DNA of 64,000 nucleotides, taken from the NCBI RefSeq assembly GCF_020525925.1, contig NZ_CP084877.1:1-64000 (forward strand). Direction: 5' to 3'. A program made the translations under genes and the position numbers. The notes under the pieces were generated by a model that searched no databases, was not told where the DNA came from, and saw only the letters and a program-made list of their open reading frames with translations. Position 1 is the stretch's first letter; each line of letters begins with the position of its first letter. Shown piece after piece: positions 1-9,495 of the stretch. The stretch is from Klebsiella quasipneumoniae subsp. quasipneumoniae (GTDB lineage: Bacteria; Pseudomonadota; Gammaproteobacteria; Enterobacterales; Enterobacteriaceae).

Positions 1-312
1 GATAAAACGCTACAGGAAGCCTCGATTAAACACATCTGGACCTATCCGTACACACCGAAAATGAATGCGACCTGTGAGCGATTTAACCGGACACTTAGAG
101 AACAATTTATTGAATTCAATGAATTGTTGCTTTTTGAGGACCTGAATTTGTTTAATCAAAGAATGGCTGAATATCTGGTGCTGTATAACAGCAAAAGGCC
201 ACATAAATCACTCGAACTGATGACGCCAGTGGACTATATTTTACGTGAGAGTAAAAATTGCAATATGTGGTGGACCCATACAACGGTAAGAGGCCATACT
301 GGTGTTGACTAG
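1..312 (+). pseudogene. IS481-like transposase, C-terminal fragment
   Basis: The frame is open from base 1 and encodes the last part of an rve/DDE integrase-type transposase. It reads DKTLQEASIKHIW, then CERFNRTLREQF with the last catalytic-core Glu region, and ends with the RPHKSLELMTP motif common in IS481/IS3-type enzymes. The start lies outside the window. The element itself appears to end near base 283: from there the DNA matches hok/sok leader sequence, so the last ten or so residues before the stop at 312 are translated from the target rather than from the IS. The family is judged from motifs only; IS481 is more likely than IS3. Confidence 0.75.
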
Positions 313-435
313 ACATTCAGTGGGCCTCGTGGGTTAATGAAAATTAACTACGGGGCTTTCTGCTTTCTGCCACACAACACGGTAACAAACCACCTTCACG
401 TCATGAGGCAAAAAGCCTCAAGCGCCACGTCGATT
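285..435 (-). pseudogene. hok/sok-type toxin locus remnant, cut by the IS
   Basis: On the minus strand the order matches the hok mRNA leader of plasmids R1/F as I remember it: GGCGCTTGAGG followed by a GCCTC stem, CATGACGTGAAGGTGG, a CGTGTTGTGTGGCAGAAAG block, AGTTAATTTTCATTAACC, and then the mok start ATGTCTAGTC at 316. Homology stops at about 284 after CTCTTACCG, where the IS end begins, so the Hok peptide is missing. The sok antisense promoter would fall around 350-420 and may still be present. In the family, Hok is a small membrane-depolarising toxin whose translation is blocked by Sok RNA. What remains cannot make toxin. Confidence 0.75.
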
Positions 436-523
436 ATACCGGGCCGGTGCTATTTCTTACCAGGTATATCCACGCTTTATGCTGCTTAGCGCTTTAAATA
501 TCTAATGTATACCCATCCCGCGA

Positions 524-721
524 TCAAGACGCCCGTGCCCAGCGCAAGATTAGGCAAAATAACATCGTTTGCACTTGCATATATGGTATTAGGATCATGT
601 TGCCCCAGAATGCCAGCTTGTACCCGATGCCCCAGACAAAGAATATAATCCCGGCAATCAGAACGCCGAATTTTATTACGCCGAGCAGGATTCCATCTAA
701 CCAGTCAGGCGGATCACGCAT
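524..721 (-). CDS. Small membrane protein, unknown
   Basis: A 65-residue protein starting MRDPPDWLDG, with one long hydrophobic stretch (about residues 11-33, rich in Gly, Val, Ile, Phe) and a second weaker one near 37-58, ending RWARAS. I chose the ATG at 721 because it overlaps the 3' end of the upstream small gene by 25 bases, a typical translational coupling layout; the longer reading from 904 runs through that gene in another frame. It lies downstream of psiA in the leading-region transcript. I do not recognise a family; a two-helix inner-membrane protein is the most that can be said. Confidence 0.5.
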   Translation of the reverse strand: MRDPPDWLDGILLGVIKFGVLIAGIIFFVWGIGYKLAFWGNMILIPYMQVQTMLFCLILRWARAS

Positions 722-885
722 GTGATGACCGCAGCTATTAGTGTGCAGATAATTTGGCCTGCATAATAACCAGGGGAACCATACCATTCCGGAGCAACAT
801 GCTTCACGATCAACCAGAACAGCACGTTCATTAAGATAACGAGCAACCAGTACCTCATAGTTCTGCTTTCCTTGTATTTGGCCAT
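697..885 (-). CDS. Small membrane protein, unknown
   Basis: A 62-residue protein starting MAKYKESRTMRYW. It has two predicted membrane segments (about residues 11-27 and 38-57) around a short polar loop with HVAPEWYGSPGYY. A short cytoplasmic basic start followed by hydrophobic helices suggests an inner-membrane protein. It overlaps the next gene (524-721) in a different frame and lies behind the gene ending at 914, so the three probably share one leading-region mRNA. No function is recognised. Confidence 0.55.
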   Translation of the reverse strand: MAKYKESRTMRYWLLVILMNVLFWLIVKHVAPEWYGSPGYYAGQIICTLIAAVITCVIRLTG

Positions 886-913
886 CTGAGTTGTCAGACA
901 GCATTGTACTTAT

Positions 914-1240
914 TCATCGGGCGGACTTGCCATTGAAATACTCCGGACGCGCAGCCAGTTCACGCTCGATTAACTCGTCGGCAAACAAAGGGGCAACACG
1001 ATTAATACGTGCCTGCATGTTGCGCCTTCTCACCGCTGCTTTCCGTTCATCGCTCCAGCGTTGGATCTGTTTCTGGCCGAGAAAATCCACGCATACAGCG
1101 TAACCTGAGCCAGCCACCCAGCGTGACATCACCTCTTCAGGTGCCGCCTGCCCAGCCTCCACGACAACGGAAATCAGTTCCCGTGGACCTGGGCAGGGCC
1201 TGTGCGGCAGTTTCCAGCGCAGAGAATAGCGCCACTTCAT
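914..1240 (-). CDS. Conserved-looking leading-region protein, unknown
   Basis: A 108-residue basic protein (MKWRYSLRWKL at the start, ARPEYFNGKSAR at the end) with a KQIQRWSDERKAAVRRR patch that could bind nucleic acid. Its ATG overlaps the psiA stop codon (ATGA), which implies coupling to psiA. No membrane segment or known motif is visible. It probably belongs to the set of genes that F-like plasmids express early after transfer, but the role is unknown. Confidence 0.55.
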   Translation of the reverse strand: MKWRYSLRWKLPHRPCPGPRELISVVVEAGQAAPEEVMSRWVAGSGYAVCVDFLGQKQIQRWSDERKAAVRRRNMQARINRVAPLFADELIERELAARPEYFNGKSAR

Positions 1241-1963
1241 ACACCACTCCGATCAGCCAGCTTATTTGGCACCTGCCAGCGTTCAGCAACACGAATATGC
1301 TCAGGTGTTTCCCGGACAATAAACGGAATTTCGTACATCACTGCATACAGCGGCTCACCGCTGATGCGAAGCCAGTCAAGTTCCTTCAGCGATGCGAATC
1401 GCGACTGCCAGCGCCAGAACGGTGCTGCAAGCTCTGCCGCGTCAAACTCGTCGCTCCACCGGGTGTACCAGGTGCAGACGGTTTCCGGTGACTGAAAATT
1501 CAGTTCTGTGACAGCCTGTCCAGCAGGTTCTGACGCAGTAACCAGGACTGCTCGACCTGACGGGCTTCACGGCGCATTTTTCGGGTGAAGGCAAAGTCCT
1601 GACGTTTTAGCCTGCGTACTGTTCGGGTATGAAGGACTTCCGGAAAATTTTCAGCCTGCACATCCATTGTCAGCGGCAGCGGACAGTATTCCCCGTGGCT
1701 GGAGATAAGCATATCCAGCGCCTCTTCTACCTGTTTCAGGCTGGAAAGGCGGCCTTTTGGATCACGGTGAATGCCAGGAATACGGCGGGCAACGTCACTG
1801 TTAATCCGGCTACAGCCTGTCAGCAGGCGCAGGAATGTCCGGACGTGTGGCATCGATGGCAGACGTGCGCCGCGCTGGCGAGCCTCTTCCACCGTCATGA
1901 TGGCCTGCAGCGCTGCCTGACGGCTGGTTTCAGGGATACAAGAGCACTGGATGACGGGATCAT
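1237..1963 (-). pseudogene. psiA: PsiA, plasmid SOS inhibition protein A, frameshifted
   Basis: The translated pieces match F-type PsiA: a start MIPSSSALVSL, then (after a shift near 1930) ETSRQAALQAIM...EEARQRG, a middle block LPLTMDVQAENFPEV and MRREARQVEQSW, and (after a shift near 1520) ELNFQSPETVCTWYTRWSD, running to a stop at 1237. Two one-base indels break the frame; the amino acids on both sides of each remain PsiA-like. psiA lies directly behind psiB with an ATGA overlap, as in F. In F-like plasmids PsiA is coexpressed with PsiB, which damps SOS induction during entry of single-stranded DNA. Whether the gene is truly broken or misread is open. Confidence 0.75.
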
Positions 1964-2390
1964 TGTGCGCCTCCTGTGACAGCGTGCTGATGATGCTGGC
2001 AAACGAGTAGCCACCGGCGTCAAGACACTCGATGAATCCAGAGTATGGGTGATGAGTTCAGGGTTGAATGCATCCATCACGCGAACGACAGAGAACGGCT
2101 GACGTCACGGGTAACAAAGACCACTATCCAGCGAGGATTCAACTCCCCCGGGCTGCATACCGCCACATCAAAGTGACCATGAGGGGGGGTAAAACGGATC
2201 TGGACAGGAAAGAAGCCGCCAAATTCGCACCGGTATTCGGCATTCACGGACCAGCTGGACGGTGGAGGTCAGATCGCGCATGACAGCGTGACTCAGCTCC
2301 CGGCGAAAGTCTTCACCGGCGGCGCGGTAGTCTTTCCAGCTCATCAGAAGACATGGTTTTCAGGACATCCAGAGTCAGTAACGTTTTCAT
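1960..2390 (-). pseudogene. psiB: PsiB, plasmid SOS inhibition protein B, frameshifted
   Basis: Start MKTLLTLDVLKTM at 2390, preceded by an AAGGAG site. The pieces then follow PsiB of F in order across three frames: DYRAAGEDFRRELSHAVMRDL, EYRCEFGGFFPVQIRFTP, PFSVVRV, ALNPELITHTL-like text, and ECLDAGGYSFASIISTL. The total span (431 bases) equals the usual gene of about 144 codons, yet at least four indels interrupt it. PsiB binds RecA and keeps it from nucleating on incoming ssDNA, preventing SOS. It is followed immediately by psiA and preceded by the large ParB-family gene. Confidence 0.75.
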
Positions 2391-2433
2391 TTTCAGTCTC
2401 CTTATCGCCGCCCCGCAGGCGGCGTCTCCGTTA

Positions 2434-4478
2434 TCAGGCGGCGCAGGCCGGGTTGTTATGGTCGGTGACGTCGCCGGCATCAACGTCGGTATCGTTCTGA
2501 CTTGTTGCCAGACTGAGTTCAGACTTTGCGGCAAGCTGTTTTCTGGTTGTCAGCACTGGTCATCCATTCCGAACCAACGATTTTGAGAGAAGTGCTCTGC
2601 ATGTTCAGCGCATCCTTTTCTCATCTTCGCGGCGTCCTGTGCTGCGCCAGCCAGTCCGGTCTGAGAGAGTGCCTGTACAATGTGTGGCAGCTTCATGTGC
2701 GAGAAAAGGTTATCAGCCGTCGGTTTCCACCAGTCACGAAGGTCAAACTGAATGGCGTTTTCCCACCATCCAGCGAACTCTGGTGTTTACGACCAAATTC
2801 ATCCTTGCCCTGTACACCATCTATGGAACAGGCGGTGCAGAAAGCCATCAGTGCCATCAGGGTTGCGCCATCGAGCGTAAAGAAGGTGGTCATATCCTTT
2901 CGCCAGTTTTCCGGCAGCAGGGCTTCAAGACGTTCTTTTTCTGACTGGATGGCCTGAAACGCAACGCTGTTTTCACCGTCAGGTGCTTCACGGGTCAGCG
3001 CGTAATGCGACACATCACGCTAATGCAGAACGGCTCTTTGACGGACGTTGTGGTATGGAAAACCGAGTTACACATTTTCCAGACCATCAGCGCGACGGCT
3101 TTCTGCGGCTGCTGCAACAGGGCCGCCTGAACCGCCAGTGTGCGTTCAGAAGAAAGGCGGGTCAGCAACGGGACACTGACGGCGTCCAGCGGATCGACTT
3201 TTTCAGGGCCTGATCGGTGGATGCATCCTTCTCCTCCATTTTTTCATCGGCGCACAGCACCACACGCGCTGTACTTTCACCTCCTGGCCAGTCCAGGAAA
3301 CCACCACTCCGGCAGATTGCTTCATTTCATCCGTCCATGCCCGGTGTTTTGCCCGGTGCGCGATGGTCTGCTGTTCTTCCCAGACAGCTTCCAGAGCCCC
3401 GGCCAAGACGTCATCATTCACGCCGGGGTTCTCGTCTTCATACTTAGCTTCCAGAGCTTCCAGTTCCGCAAGACGTTCTGATTCGGCTTCGGTATATTCC
3501 ACAGGTGGGACAGCATGCAGGCGCCAGATTTAGTGTCCTTCCCGTAGTGTGAAATCGGGTCAAGACGACCATCACACCATGACCAGCCTTCCGCTTCGCG
3601 GAGGTGCTCCGCGATGTTCTGCAGTTTTTCCAGCAGGGCGGTATCGAGCGATGCACTTTTGACATAGCCGCCGTTTTCGCTGCTGAAGAGATCAACCCGG
3701 ATTTCATCCGGACTGAATGCGGCCTCTCCCACAAAGCGGAATTTGTCGCCGTTTGTGGAAACCTCTTCTGAGGTAATGAGGTTACGGATCGAGGAAACTG
3801 ATACTTCATTATTCCAGGACCGTTTGCGGCGGATTCCAGCACTTCCACCTGGCGTTTCTGATCGCTTTCGAGCGCCAGTGCCTGGCATGGTTCGGTGGTG
3901 ATTTCATCCTTCGCCAGCGCCGCCAGAATTTCGGAGCCAGTTCGGTCAGTTTCAACATGCGCTGAACATGACGCGTACCGAACCCCAGCAAATCGCCAAT
4001 CTGCGCGGGGGTTTTCCCCTGCTCTGCCAGTGTGCGGAACCCAGCGATCTGTTCAGACGGATGCATTGCCATCTGCTGTTCGTTTTCTGCCATTGATGCC
4101 GCAACAGCCAGTTCATCAGGTACCTTTTTCACCATCACCTGATATCCGGCATCGATACGGTTTTCACTCTGCAGGAGCTGCAGCGCTTTCAGGCGACGAC
4201 CACCGGCAGCCACACCACAGCGACCATCCGGGAGGTTATGCACGACCAGATTCTGCAACAGGCCAATGGCTTCAATGGAATCTGCCATTGAACAGACTTT
4301 CTCCGCCGGATAGGGAATGGTCCTGACGTTCAGGGGAGACTTCACCAGTGCCGTCACCGGGACATACTCGACCTGTGCGGCATCGAGAGCCACTTTAAGC
4401 GCCTCAGCTTCGGCAGACTTAAGCGTTTTTTTTGCTGGTTTTCGGTGCAGTTTTTACCTTAGACTCTGTTGCAGACAT
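2434..4478 (-). pseudogene. Large ParB/RepB/Spo0J-family protein (YubM-like), frameshifted
   Basis: About 680 codons from MSATESKVKT at 4478 to a TGA at 2434 (last residues DHNNPACAA). The N-terminal ParB nuclease-like domain is clear: VPVTALVKSPLNVRTIPY, IEAIGLLQNLVVHNL, GVAAGGRRLKALQLL, MAENEQQMAMHPSEQ, and a helix-turn-helix TPAQIGDLLGFGTRHVQRML. The long C-terminal part is acidic with KYEDENPGVNDD and LLPENWRKDMT. At least seven one-base shifts break it, the first in a run of eight A at about 4425 that would be in frame with seven. This is the large ParB-like gene found between ssb and psiB in F-like leading regions, distinct from SopB; its role is not known to me. Confidence 0.7.
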
Positions 4479-4546
4479 AATTGATACCTCTTAGCTATTG
4501 ATGAATGTCTGCCGGACAGCCACCTGTCCGGCCTTCTTCTTACTGC

Positions 4547-4796
4547 TTACTTCGTTTTGCGTACTCCGTAGTCCCGGATGTAGCGGTTCATCATGTCCTC
4601 GCCGCCCGGTTCAAAATTCCAGACGCGCCAGATCATGCTGCCGTCATCCTGATTGACGGACGACAAGGCGAAAATGGGTCCCCTGATCATCTTCAATCGC
4701 CACATTCTGATACTGCGCTGCGACAACCTGAGCCTGCTCGCGGGTAAACGTGCCATCCGGCAGGGATTCAAGCGGGGACAAAACGTTATGGTCCAT
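4547..4796 (-). pseudogene. DUF905-type small protein, frameshifted
   Basis: Starts [17 protein letters not shown] at 4796 behind a strong GGAG site and continues [29 protein letters not shown]; after a one-base shift near 4660 it goes on SMIWRVWNFEPGGEDMMN to the stop at 4547. Length (about 82 residues) and motifs ([20 protein letters not shown]) fit the DUF905 family found beside ssb in F-like plasmids. The function of the family is unknown. The gene lies between ssb and the ParB-like gene on the same strand. Confidence 0.65.
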
Positions 4797-4842
4797 GTGT
4801 TTCTCCTTTCTGCCCCGCCTGAACGGGGCGTCTTCATCGTGG

Positions 4843-5379
4843 TTAAAAGGGCGCGTCATCATCCATTGGTGGGAAATCATCCGGGAGAGGCTGAGGCGGT
4901 TGCTGAGACGGGCGGCATCCTGACGGCCTTCTTACCGCCCTTCGCTTTCGGGATTTGGCTGCGGCCTGAGCAGGTTGTGCCGGGGTGGCAGGATTCTGCG
5001 GCTGCGCGGCGCTCTCAGGCACTCCGGATTCACGGCGGCCGCCGAGCATCTGCATGTGCCGTCTGCCCGACCAGCACCTCCGGTGACGTAGCGCGTGACT
5101 CCGGCATCGTCCTGCCAGTTGCGGGTGCGCAGCTGGCCCTCGATGTAGACCTGTGCGCCTTTACGCAGGTATTCGCCCGCCACTTCCGCGAGCTTGCCGA
5201 ACATGACAACACGGTGCCACTCGGTGTTTTCGCGCATCTCTCCCGTCTGCTTGTCACGCCATGTTCAGACGTGGCCAGCGTCAGATTGGCCACTGCGCCC
5301 CCGTGGGCATGTAACGCACTTCCGGGTCCTGTCCCAGATGTCCAACCAGAATGACTTTGTTAACGCCACGTGCTGCCAT
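4843..5379 (-). pseudogene. ssb: Plasmid single-stranded DNA-binding protein, frameshifted
   Basis: Start [20 protein letters not shown] at 5379 is the canonical SSB opening. OB-fold text follows in shifting frames: [50 protein letters not shown], and [20 protein letters not shown] Gln/Pro/Ala-rich tail ends in PPMDDDAPF, the acidic tip that recruits partner proteins. The span of 537 bases equals the normal plasmid gene of about 178 codons, yet at least four indels are needed (near 5293, 5258, 5092 and 5055). Plasmid SSB coats the incoming strand and can replace chromosomal SSB. It lies directly downstream of repeat copy 1, the likely ssDNA promoter. Confidence 0.8.
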
Positions 5380-5407
5380 GATGAATCTCCTTAATCCGTT
5401 GTTTTGC

Positions 5408-6085
5408 CTTTTAAAACCATCACCCGTTGAGTTGCCGGGGCCGAGGTTTTGACTTTGTACGGGACCTGCTGAACCTGCCCCCTGGATATAACCTTCACCC
5501 GTTGAGAGCCGTTCGCCGCAAGGGCGTAAACGAGCACGGCCGGTGCAGATGTCCGGGGGTGAGCGGGAAATTTTTTTCGGTCTAATGAAGCGGCAGCGGA
5601 ATGGCCGGGAAAAATTTATTGCGAAAGGCTCTGCCGTCCCCTGGACAGCAAGACGGGTTGTGCTTGTCTCAGCCCCGGCGAATGGACTCAAACGGTGATA
5701 CGGGTACCAGGGGAAAGGAGCAGGCACCCGCCGCAACGACGAAGAGCGCGGGCGGAAACGGCGTTGCCCCGCAGAGTGCCGGCAGTCCTTCGCCGGCACG
5801 GTGAAAGCGGCGCGGCCGGAACGGTCGCAGCAAGCGCTGCCGTTGACCTTGACTTCAGACATCAGACACTAGCCGTCAGGCCCGAAACCGCTTTGCGGGT
5901 TCGGCGGAGCTTACCGCGTCTTTTCGCGGTTAGCGGAGTGTGGCTCGACGACCGGACAGCGCAGCTGGCCGGGAGCGAAGGTGTCCAGTGCGGGTGTGCT
6001 TTTAAAGCCTTTAAGGTTTAAAAAGAGGCATCACAGCAGGGAGAAGAAGAGGAAGCAGGCAGACAGCAGGCAGCAAACAGGGAAG
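5408..6085 (-). repeat. Leading-region repeat copy 1, candidate single-stranded promoter
   Basis: A non-coding stretch of about 650 bases that recurs as a direct repeat at 8788-9410, starting with ATCACCCGTTGAGTTGCCGG and ending with GCTTTTAAAGCCTTTAAGG and a purine-rich tail. It holds several strong stems, for example GTGCCGGC/GCCGGCAC near 5776-5800 and ACCGCG/CGCGGT near 5908. It sits right upstream of ssb, psiB and psiA, in the position where F has Frpo/ssi elements: folded single strands that recruit RNA polymerase on the incoming strand. The repetition and folding are seen; the promoter role is inferred from position. Confidence 0.55.
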
Positions 6086-6204
6086 ACGCGAAAAGGAAAT
6101 GCGGGCGGCGCGTCAGCGCGGCCCGGTTTTCCCGGCGCCGCAGGCGCGCGGTCTTTCGAGGCGCGGCCAGACGGGGACAGGTGCCCCGCCGGCTTAACGT
6201 GTCA

Positions 6205-6767
6205 TCAGACGGTTATTCTGAGAATGGCGGTCGCTACCTGGGTATACGTGAATGTTCCCCGTGGCAACGGCTCCCAGACGTCCGCCAGGGACTCCAGCGC
6301 CTTTTGCTGACGCGGCCCGTCCAGACATATGCCCGTCAGAATCCCGCCAGGCTCAAGCAGAGTTAATGCCCGCCGGATATGCCGGATATCATCACCGCGA
6401 TTAAACGGCGGATTCATGATAATTCGTGTATACCGGCGCTCCGGATGATATTCGAGAAAATCTCCGCACCAGATCCGGACCTCCGGGAAATGCGCCTGCA
6501 GGTGACGGGCTAACCCGGCGTGCAGCTCCACGGCGTCACACTTCGCCCGGGGGACTGCATCCCTGATCGCCTGCAGTATGGCGCCCGTTCCGGCACTGGG
6601 TTCCAGAATGCGATCGGTTTCCCGGACATCAGCCAGCTCAACCAGCCGGCGACATTCCGGGGAGGGGTGACAAAAAGTTGCGAGCTACCCTGAATTTCAG
6701 CGACAGGGGCGCGCCCTTCCAGTTTGACCCGCATCGCCTGAATACGGTGTTTAAGGTCATGATGCAT
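6205..6767 (-). pseudogene. Class I SAM-dependent (N6-adenine type) DNA methyltransferase, frameshifted
   Basis: The protein starts MHHDLKHRIQAMRVKLEG at 6767. After a shift around 6650 the cofactor motif DRILEPSAGTGAIL (motif I) appears, then the catalytic NPPF in IIMNPPFNRGDD (motif IV of amino-methyltransferases), and it ends at 6205. About 187 codons in all, a single-domain size typical of leading-region methyltransferases in F-like plasmids. It would methylate adenine or cytosine amino groups in DNA, perhaps protecting the incoming plasmid. No target-recognition domain is seen. The one indel separates start from cofactor motif. Confidence 0.65.
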
Positions 6768-6814
6768 GAATGTACTCCCTGACCTCCCCGGCAAGATGCC
6801 GGGGAGCCTTCCTG

Positions 6815-8170
6815 CTATTTTTTCGGAATTTCAACGGTTTTCATGTCTGTGATATACACATTCACGAGCGTACAACCGTGCGTCATGCACCGGCGGAAGC
6901 GGTAGGCGCCGTGTGTTTCGGTTTCTGCAGCACCCCGCACGCCTTTATAATCAGCGGGTAATTTCGCCCACTCGGCTTTTGTCATTTCCCGGAACCCTTC
7001 CCCCGGATAATTGACGATCGGTGGGCGCTTCGCCGCTTTCTTCGCGTCGCTGGCTTCCTCCGCTGTCGGGGCTTTGTAGTCCGTGATACGGTCGGGCGTG
7101 AGTTTCATCGTGCCGCTGTAGCCCAGAAAGCGATAACCGGGCGTTTCGACTGAACTCACCTCCCCCTTACTCCGGTTAACCCGGAGAATGGTTAACCATT
7201 CTCCCCGGCTCAGTACCTGCCCGCCTGGTTCAAATTCCTGTGTTCGGGTGACAACGCCACCGTTTTCATTGAGCATCGCGCGTTCGTAGGCCAGGCGGTT
7301 CTGGTAATGATTAACCCAGCGCTGTTGGTGGTTAATCGTGCGCTCATGACAGCGGATCGCAATATCACGCGCCTGTTCAAAAGTAATGATCTCCTCCGAC
7401 AGGGCAGAATGGAGAGACATCGAGCCCTCATACTGGCTTTTCTCTGCCGGGCGGGGGTATTTGTCGAGCGTAAAGCAGGCATGAATATGATCATAATTAC
7501 TGACCAGTAACGCCATTTTCAGATCGAGCGTCTGCGCACGCCACATCGTCATATGCTTTTCAGACCGGGCAATGTGCTTTTGGGACTTGCGTCATTCCGC
7601 CTCGATTTTTTTGATACGGCGGTAACGCACATCCGGACGCTCCTTGTATTTTGCGTGCCGCAGAGAGGCCTGCGCGCGCTGTTCCCAGTATTCCGCACGC
7701 TCGAACAGCATCACGGCACGTTTCATGCCGCTCTCAATTTTCTGCGCATGCCGGCGCGCGCGGCGCTCGCTGTGGTGGCCTACCAGGATCGGCTGTCCCA
7801 GCGGGACAGCCGATGCCAGCGAATCAACATGCGCAAGCGCCTGCTCCGATTCAACCGCCCGCCGGTAACTGTAGTCACTGAACCGCCCGGCGCGCTGCTC
7901 CTGGCGATCAAACAGGGTGCTGTCCTCGTCCTCGATATCACCGGCGAGCGAAAGCAGGACATCCTCCCGCCCCGGCGTCCAGGCTGGCGCCACAAAGAGT
8001 TTCTGTTTGGGCGCCCAGCGAAATCCTGCTTTGTTGATCAGGGAATACGTTTCTTCATCGAGCCGTAATGATGCGTAAAGTCGCAATTTATTATCATCGG
8101 GTGAATAGGTTGCCCGGTAAGTCTGGCTGACGGTATTTTCCGTCATGATCTGTGCGGTAGTCGGTGTCAT
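6815..8170 (-). pseudogene. DUF3560-type leading-region protein with in-frame TGA
   Basis: Starts MTPTTAQIMTENTVSQTYRA at 8170 with a good AAGGAG site. The N-terminal half holds FRWAPKQKLFVAPAWTP and a long helical stretch RRARRHAQKIESGMKRAV; a TGA at 7592-7594 stops it after RRIKKIEAE. The same frame then continues (RKSQKHIARSEKHMTMWRAQ and KGEVSSVETPGYRFLGYSG) to 6815 without any shift. The whole (about 450 codons) matches the DUF3560 proteins of F-like leading regions. So this is one base substitution (CGA to TGA fits), unlike the indels elsewhere. Two separate proteins are possible, as an ATG follows at 7552. Confidence 0.6.
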
Positions 8171-8221
8171 TGTGTTTTCTCCTTCCTGCAGTTGCCGCCC
8201 CTCGCGGGGCGGCTCACCTCA

Positions 8222-8452
8222 TCAGTTAAATGCGCGTTTCAGTTCCAGCGTGCGGAGTACCTGCCCGAGGGCGGTATTTTTCATCGCGGGGATGTGGACA
8301 CCGCGCCCTTTGCGGTGACTTCTGGCGATATGACGCCCGAAAGCTCTGAGAGCGGGATCAATCTCCGGTGCGGTGATATCTGCGCGCAGAATGCGCGAAT
8401 GACGACGGGGCTTTACAGCGCCTGCGGAAGGTGAAAAAATAGAAACGATCAT
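8222..8452 (-). CDS. Small basic protein, unknown
   Basis: A 76-residue protein (MIVSIFSPSAGAVKPRRHS ... LRTLELKRAFN) with a strong AAGGAG site 7-8 bases before the ATG. It is rich in Arg and Lys and has no membrane segment, so it may bind nucleic acid. It lies between the DUF3560 gene and the gene at 8544 on the same strand, downstream of repeat copy 2. No family is recognised. Confidence 0.5.
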   Translation of the reverse strand: MIVSIFSPSAGAVKPRRHSRILRADITAPEIDPALRAFGRHIARSHRKGRGVHIPAMKNTALGQVLRTLELKRAFN

Positions 8453-8543
8453 AAAGTTGACTCCTTATGGTAGTTAACGAAGCCGGAAAAACCGTTCGTG
8501 CGATTTTTACGGCGTGGGAGAAGCAGGGTTTACCCTGCTTTTT

Positions 8544-8771
8544 TCATACCTGCGGTTTGCTTCCCGCCTCTTCTTCCTCCTTCTGAACCTGATCGGTAAT
8601 GTCTTCCGGTGCGCCCAGAAACCAGCCTTTGACGGGTTCACAGCGTTCAATAAACGCTTTTATCGCCCGTTTTCCGGTCGTGGCCTGCACCCGGGTAAAC
8701 ATCGGCAGATTGCCGCTGGCATTGCTTCCCAGAAATGCGATCCGATACGTTCGCAATGAAGGATCCTGCAT
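8544..8771 (-). CDS. Leading-region protein, unknown
   Basis: A 75-residue soluble protein (MQDPSLRTYRIAFLGSNA ... EEEEAGSKPQV) with a possible beta-rich start, a KRAIKAFIERCEP helix and a charged tail. It is the first gene downstream of repeat copy 2, so it would be the first product made if that repeat is an ssDNA promoter. No family is recognised. The frame is intact. Confidence 0.55.
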   Translation of the reverse strand: MQDPSLRTYRIAFLGSNASGNLPMFTRVQATTGKRAIKAFIERCEPVKGWFLGAPEDITDQVQKEEEEAGSKPQV

Positions 8772-8787
8772 TTTTCTTTTTCCTGAT

Positions 8788-9410
8788 TTTTAAAGAACAT
8801 CACCCGTTGAGTTGCCGGGGCCGCGGTTTTGACTTTGTGCGGGGACCTGCTGAACCTGCCCCCTGGTATTAACTTCACCCGTTTGAGAGCCGTTCGCCGC
8901 AAGGGCATAAACGAGCACGGGCGACGGCAGCTGTCCAGGGCGCGGTTTACCGCGTGCCATTTACCCTGGACGGATGATGGCGACTGTGCTTGTCTCAGCC
9001 CCGGCGAATGGACTCAAACGGGTGATACGACCAGGGGAAAGGAGCAGGCACCCGCCGCAACGACGAAGAGCGCGGGCGCGAAACGGCGTTGCCCTGCAGA
9101 GTGCCGGCAGCTTTATCGCCGGCACGGTGAAAGCGGCGCGGCCGGAACGGTCGCAGCAAGCGCTGCCGTTGACCTTGACTTCAGACATCAGACACTAGCC
9201 GCCAGGCCCGAAACCGCGTAGCGGGTTCGGCGGAGCTTACCGCGTCTTTTCGCGGTTAGCGGAGTGTGGCTCGACGACCGGACAGCGCAGCTGGCCGGGA
9301 GCCGAAGGTGTCCAGTGTGGGTATGCTTTTAAAGCCTTTAAGGTTTAAAAAGAGACATCACAGCAGGAAGAAGAAGAGAAAGCAGACAGACAGCAGGGAG
9401 CAAGCCGGAA
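8788..9410 (-). repeat. Leading-region repeat copy 2, candidate single-stranded promoter
   Basis: Second copy of the repeat at 5408-6085, in the same orientation. Both ends and the central block (GGACTCAAACGG through GCGCAGCTGGCCGGGAG) agree closely, while a segment of about 90 bases near 8930-8985 differs from copy 1. The same stems recur. It lies immediately upstream of the minus-strand gene series 8771 to 6205. No convincing gene is present in it. Expression of that series on the transferred strand is the inferred role. Confidence 0.55.
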
Positions 9411-9495
9411 ACGTAAAGATGCAGGCTGGAGAGAATATGTTTTTCATGCCGCCGGAAAGAAGCCATGAGAAACCGGCGGCATACCAGACGGGGCG

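Noticed and set aside
4400..4440. Programmed frameshift at the A8 run in the ParB-like gene
   Set aside because: A slippery run is present, but many other shifts in the same gene lack such runs, so a local error or indel is the simpler reading.
4653..5354. 233-codon plus-strand open frame opposite ssb
   Set aside because: It is antisense to the SSB and DUF905 genes, with no known motif; GC-rich shadow frame.
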